Virus record (IMG/VR): IMGVR_UViG_3300019926_000160
Coordinates: 1-24,574 of that record
Reading direction: 5' to 3' (one strand)
DNA length: 24,574 nt
Origin: a virus
Numbering within the stretch: the first letter of the stretch is position 1; each line of letters opens with the position of its first letter. The notes below the pieces were generated by a model. That model made no database searches and had not been told where the DNA came from. It saw only the letters and a list, made by a program, of their open reading frames with translations. Shown here piece after piece: positions 22,771 to 24,574 of this stretch. A program made the translations under genes and the position numbers.

Positions 22771-23148
22771 ATGTACGAATACCAGGCCAAACTCGTCGAG
22801 GTCGTCGACGGCGACACGCAGGATGTTGTCGTCGATCTGGGCTTTCACCTCCAGCGGCAGATCCGGCTCCGCTTACAGGGTGTGGATACCCACGAGACCT
22901 ACGGCGTCGAGCACGACAGCGAGGAGTATCGCCGCGGGACACGCGAGACCGAGTTCGTCGCCGAGTGGCTCGAGACCGCCGCGGAGGCGTATGATGACGA
23001 GTGGCCGCTCGTGGTCCGCACCGAGAAGAAGGGCAAATACGGGCGGTACCTCGCGACGATCGAACGGCGGGCGGACGACGCCGTTCTGAACGAGACGCTT
23101 CGGCAGGAGTTCGACGGCGTCGACGCTCGCGACCAGGAGGGTTCGTAG
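22771..23148 (+). CDS. staphylococcal-nuclease-like protein
   Basis: A 125-residue protein with the SNase (thermonuclease) pattern. VVDGDTQDVVVDLGF forms the first strands with Asp ligands, QIRLRLQGVDTHETYGV carries an Arg-x-Arg and the D-x-x-E turn expected for Arg35/Asp40/Glu43, and LVVRTEKKGKYGRYLATI holds an Arg corresponding to Arg87. All three catalytic positions seem present. There is no signal peptide, so it acts in the cell or is packed in virions. It might degrade host DNA or take part in viral DNA processing. It is the first gene of a small group (three ORFs) that ends the rightward block. Confidence 0.83.
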   Translation: MYEYQAKLVEVVDGDTQDVVVDLGFHLQRQIRLRLQGVDTHETYGVEHDSEEYRRGTRETEFVAEWLETAAEAYDDEWPLVVRTEKKGKYGRYLATIERRADDAVLNETLRQEFDGVDARDQEGS

Positions 23149-23346
23149 ATGCAGGCCGACGAGGACGAGATCGCTTTCGACCCGCCGTTCGGGATCGATC
23201 CCGTGAGCTACCGGGAGTGGCACGCGCTGCTGGACGGCGTGTACTGTGGCGTTCACGGCTCGAGAGAGCACGAGTACGGGCAAGAAAAGCATTACTGGCG
23301 CGTCGGGTGGCTCCTCGGCGACGCGTACGACCGGGTGGTTCGGTGA
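23149..23346 (+). CDS. small hypothetical protein, 65 aa
   Basis: It starts immediately after the nuclease stop (TAG then ATG). The 65-residue product (FDPPFGIDPVSYREWHALLD, then YCGVHGSREHEYGQEKHYWR and VGWLLGDAYDRVVR) is rich in Trp, Tyr and His and could be a compact fold. No family is known. It overlaps the next ORF as GTGA, so the three genes 22771-23489 look like one translational unit. Confidence 0.6.
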   Translation: MQADEDEIAFDPPFGIDPVSYREWHALLDGVYCGVHGSREHEYGQEKHYWRVGWLLGDAYDRVVR

Positions 23347-23489
23347 TCGACGCCGTCCCGACGTGGGCGACGACCCACGCCGAGGAGTTGTTGTTGTGGT
23401 CCCACGGCTTTTTCGTCGCCCTCGCGCTGCGGCGCGGCCGGATCCGGCAGTTGTTGGATCGGGCGACGCCGACCGACAGCGACGAGTAG
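23343..23489 (+). CDS. small hypothetical protein, 48 aa (GTG start)
   Basis: The GTG at 23343 overlaps the previous stop (GTGA). The 48-residue product has a hydrophobic helix (EELLLWSHGFFVALALRRGR) followed by a charged tail, compatible with one short membrane-associated helix. The codon bias agrees with coding. It is the last gene of the rightward block before the convergent spacer. Confidence 0.5.
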   Translation: MIDAVPTWATTHAEELLLWSHGFFVALALRRGRIRQLLDRATPTDSDE

Positions 23490-23530
23490 CGAGGTCTCCT
23501 TTTCGCGGTTTCGTACTGTATCCTTACGAG

Positions 23531-23553
23531 CGCGTAGTGGCAACACTACCGCG
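23531..23553. terminator. hairpin with GCAA tetraloop in the convergent spacer
   Basis: GTAGTG (23534-23539) pairs with CACTAC (23544-23549) around a GCAA (GNRA-type) loop. With one bulged C (23550) the stem extends by CGC (23531-23533) with GCG (23551-23553). It lies between convergent genes (rightward end 23489, leftward end 23598), where termination from both sides is expected. Confidence 0.5.
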
Positions 23554-23575
23554 TACGGTGTGGGGGTCGGCGTCG

Positions 23576-23580
23576 AAAAA
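23576..23580 (-). terminator. T-tract ending the leftward operon
   Basis: Read on the reverse strand, a T5 run follows GC-rich sequence about 18 bases after the stop of the leftward gene at 23598. An oligo-T run after a gene end is the simplest archaeal termination signal. The rightward operon has a weaker CTTTTC (T4) near its own end at about 23510. Confidence 0.4.
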
Positions 23581-23597
23581 GTGGGGTCCAGAACGCG

Positions 23598-23819
23598 TTA
23601 CTCGTCGGGGCGGTCGACGTGGGCGCGGGCGACCGTCTCCTGGCCGACCATCCGCCAGTCGTCGCCGTCGCGCTCGCGCTCGATGCGACGGAACTTATCG
23701 CCCGGCTGGTCGAGCGGCTCGAATACGGTCTCCCGAACCGGCCCGAACAGCGGCTCGTAGCGGACGACGAACGCGCCGTCGGCCGTCTCCTCGGTCTCGA
23801 TCTCGACGGCGTGGCTCAT
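23598..23819 (-). CDS. small acidic protein, leftward operon
   Basis: A 73-residue protein on the reverse strand. It is beta-like and acidic (HAVEIETEETADGAFVVRYE, then FGPVRETVFEPLDQPGDKFR, DDWRMVGQETVARAHVDRPD). It is the last gene of the leftward operon and starts in an ATGA overlap with the gene before it. No family is recognised. It might be an antitoxin-like, regulatory or early virus protein, but the sequence gives no clear sign. Confidence 0.7.
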   Translation of the reverse strand: MSHAVEIETEETADGAFVVRYEPLFGPVRETVFEPLDQPGDKFRRIERERDGDDWRMVGQETVARAHVDRPDE

Positions 23820-24367
23820 GTCGTCGCCACCTCCGTCTCGGCGTCGGCCGCGTCGCTGTCGGTCTCGAGGAGCTGCCGGGCGACCGTCTCCGGACGGAAC
23901 GCCTCACACTCGGTCGTCGCGACGAGATCGTGCAACGCGAGGAGCGGTCGGTTGGTAGTCGCGTACTCCGCGGCGACCGTGTCGAGAATCTGCGCCGCCG
24001 TGAGGAGGGTTTTCGAGCGGGATCCGCGGCGTTCGTCAGCGGCGGCGAGGGCGACCTCGGCGTACGCGTCGACGCGCCCCGACAGCGTCACGTCCCAGGC
24101 GTCGGCCTCCGGCACGCGGTACGTCTCGCCGGCCGCGATGTCGATGTGCTCGAGGACGCGCTCGGCGACGTCCGACGCGGGGAGTACGACCCCAGCGCGG
24201 TAGACGTCGCCGATGTCGGCCAGGTCCTCGGCGTCGATGTCGAGGCTCGCTTCGAGGGTCGTCTCGCGCGTCTCCCGAACGGTGGCGGCGTCGGTCTCGG
24301 TCTCGGTCTCGACGATCGCCGGTCCCGACGCCGACAGCGTCAGCGTCGCCGCGTCGTCGTCGGTCAT
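23816..24367 (-). CDS. hypothetical protein, leftward operon
   Basis: A 183-residue protein. The frame is open further upstream, but ATG 24367 is chosen because it overlaps the previous leftward gene's stop as ATGA and begins the acidic coding-like sequence (TDDDAATLTLSASGPAIVET). The middle contains DIGDVYRAGVVLPASDVAER and VTLSGRVDAYAEVALAAADE. Then come a helical end (KTLLTAAQILDTVAAEYATT, RPLLALHDLVATTECEAF) and an acidic tail. It has no recognisable domain, and no catalytic motif is seen. The leftward direction suggests an early or regulatory gene set distinct from the late operon. Confidence 0.72.
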   Translation of the reverse strand: MTDDDAATLTLSASGPAIVETETETDAATVRETRETTLEASLDIDAEDLADIGDVYRAGVVLPASDVAERVLEHIDIAAGETYRVPEADAWDVTLSGRVDAYAEVALAAADERRGSRSKTLLTAAQILDTVAAEYATTNRPLLALHDLVATTECEAFRPETVARQLLETDSDAADAETEVATT

Positions 24368-24574
24368 CGGTCGCCCCCTAGGGCCGCGGCGATCCCGTCC
24401 TCGGAGTACGCCAGCGAGTCGAACCCGCACACGTCGCGGGCGTGGTTGATGTACCCGCGGAACGCCGCGCCGGGCTGGACGTCGATCCGTTCGATGCGGG
24501 CCTCGAGGTCCGCCGTCGGTTCGACGACGAGGACCTGGTCGCCAGCGCGATGCCAGTAGTGGATCCGGCCCTCG
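24364..24574 (-). CDS. leftward gene, C-terminal 69 residues (partial)
   Basis: It continues beyond the right edge of the window. The reverse-strand frame ends with TGA at 24364-24366 and reads GRIHYWHRAGDQVLVVEPTA, then LEARIERIDVQPGAAFRGYI, HARDVCGFDSLAYSEDGIAA. It overlaps the next gene's start as ATGA. The family is not recognised from this fragment. Confidence 0.6.
   Translation of the reverse strand, partial: EGRIHYWHRAGDQVLVVEPTADLEARIERIDVQPGAAFRGYINHARDVCGFDSLAYSEDGIAAALGGDR

Noticed and set aside
23246-24559. Forward ORF of 437 codons through the end region
   Set aside because: The translation is extremely Arg-rich and runs through the convergent spacer and antisense to three overlapping leftward genes with good composition.
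1-24574. tRNA genes, integrase, attachment sites, replication origin or lysis genes
   Set aside because: I looked for cloverleaf-like sequences and recombinase or lysis motifs and saw none; they may lie outside the window.

Overview
The window is high-GC and its predicted proteins are strongly acidic (rich in Asp and Glu). Many neighbouring genes overlap by ATGA, GTGA or TAATG. The homologies I recognise, and the TATA-type, apparently leaderless promoter in front of the one reverse-strand gene inside the tail module, point to a halophilic archaeon (class Halobacteria). The window is the late (packaging, head and tail) region of a tailed virus or provirus. A single tail-tube gene, with no sheath gene recognised, and an 822-residue tape measure suggest a siphovirus-like particle. 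Assignments come from reading the translations; no database search was possible.

Layout, left to right on the + strand. Bases 1-1585 hold the end of a coiled-coil protein, a helix-turn-helix plus metallophosphoesterase protein, and two small overlapping ORFs whose frames suggest a frameshift or a lost stop. After a 175-base spacer with two inverted repeats come the terminase small and large subunits (1761-3969), an unusually long portal protein with extra C-terminal domains (3979-6441) and a MuF-type minor head protein (6445-7431). A lower-GC cassette follows (7432-8507), with an HNH homing-type endonuclease and a small conserved gene. The endonuclease start is preceded by two mutually exclusive hairpins. 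The head module resumes with a prohead protease/scaffold fusion (8508-10253), a decoration-like protein, the HK97-fold major capsid protein (10761-11918) and a run of head-tail connector and tail-completion genes up to 14068.

The tail module has the tail-tube protein (14107-15339), then the two-frame tail assembly chaperone with a textbook -1 slippery heptamer, GGGAAAC, at 15683-15689. A reverse-strand YccF-like membrane protein with its own promoter sits between chaperone and tape measure, as a phage moron would. The tape measure (16197-18665), a hub-like protein, a short fibre protein with a 57-bp tandem duplication, two fibre/baseplate-associated proteins, a 57-residue protein and a tail fibre follow. 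The fibre carries 30-bp repeats and its C-terminal domain is in another frame. A small protein, a staphylococcal-nuclease-like protein and two small ORFs end the rightward block at 23489. A convergent terminator region (23490-23597) separates it from three overlapping leftward genes of unknown function that run off the right edge.

Together the genes make a nearly complete assembly line: terminase, portal, protease/scaffold, capsid, connectors, tail tube, chaperone, tape measure, hub and fibres. Four things stand out. They are the programmed -1 frameshift in an archaeal virus, the moron with a leaderless promoter, the bistable hairpin over the homing-endonuclease start, and the shared SH3/Tudor-like accessory domains on portal and protease. 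No tRNA, CRISPR, integrase, replication or lysis gene was recognised.
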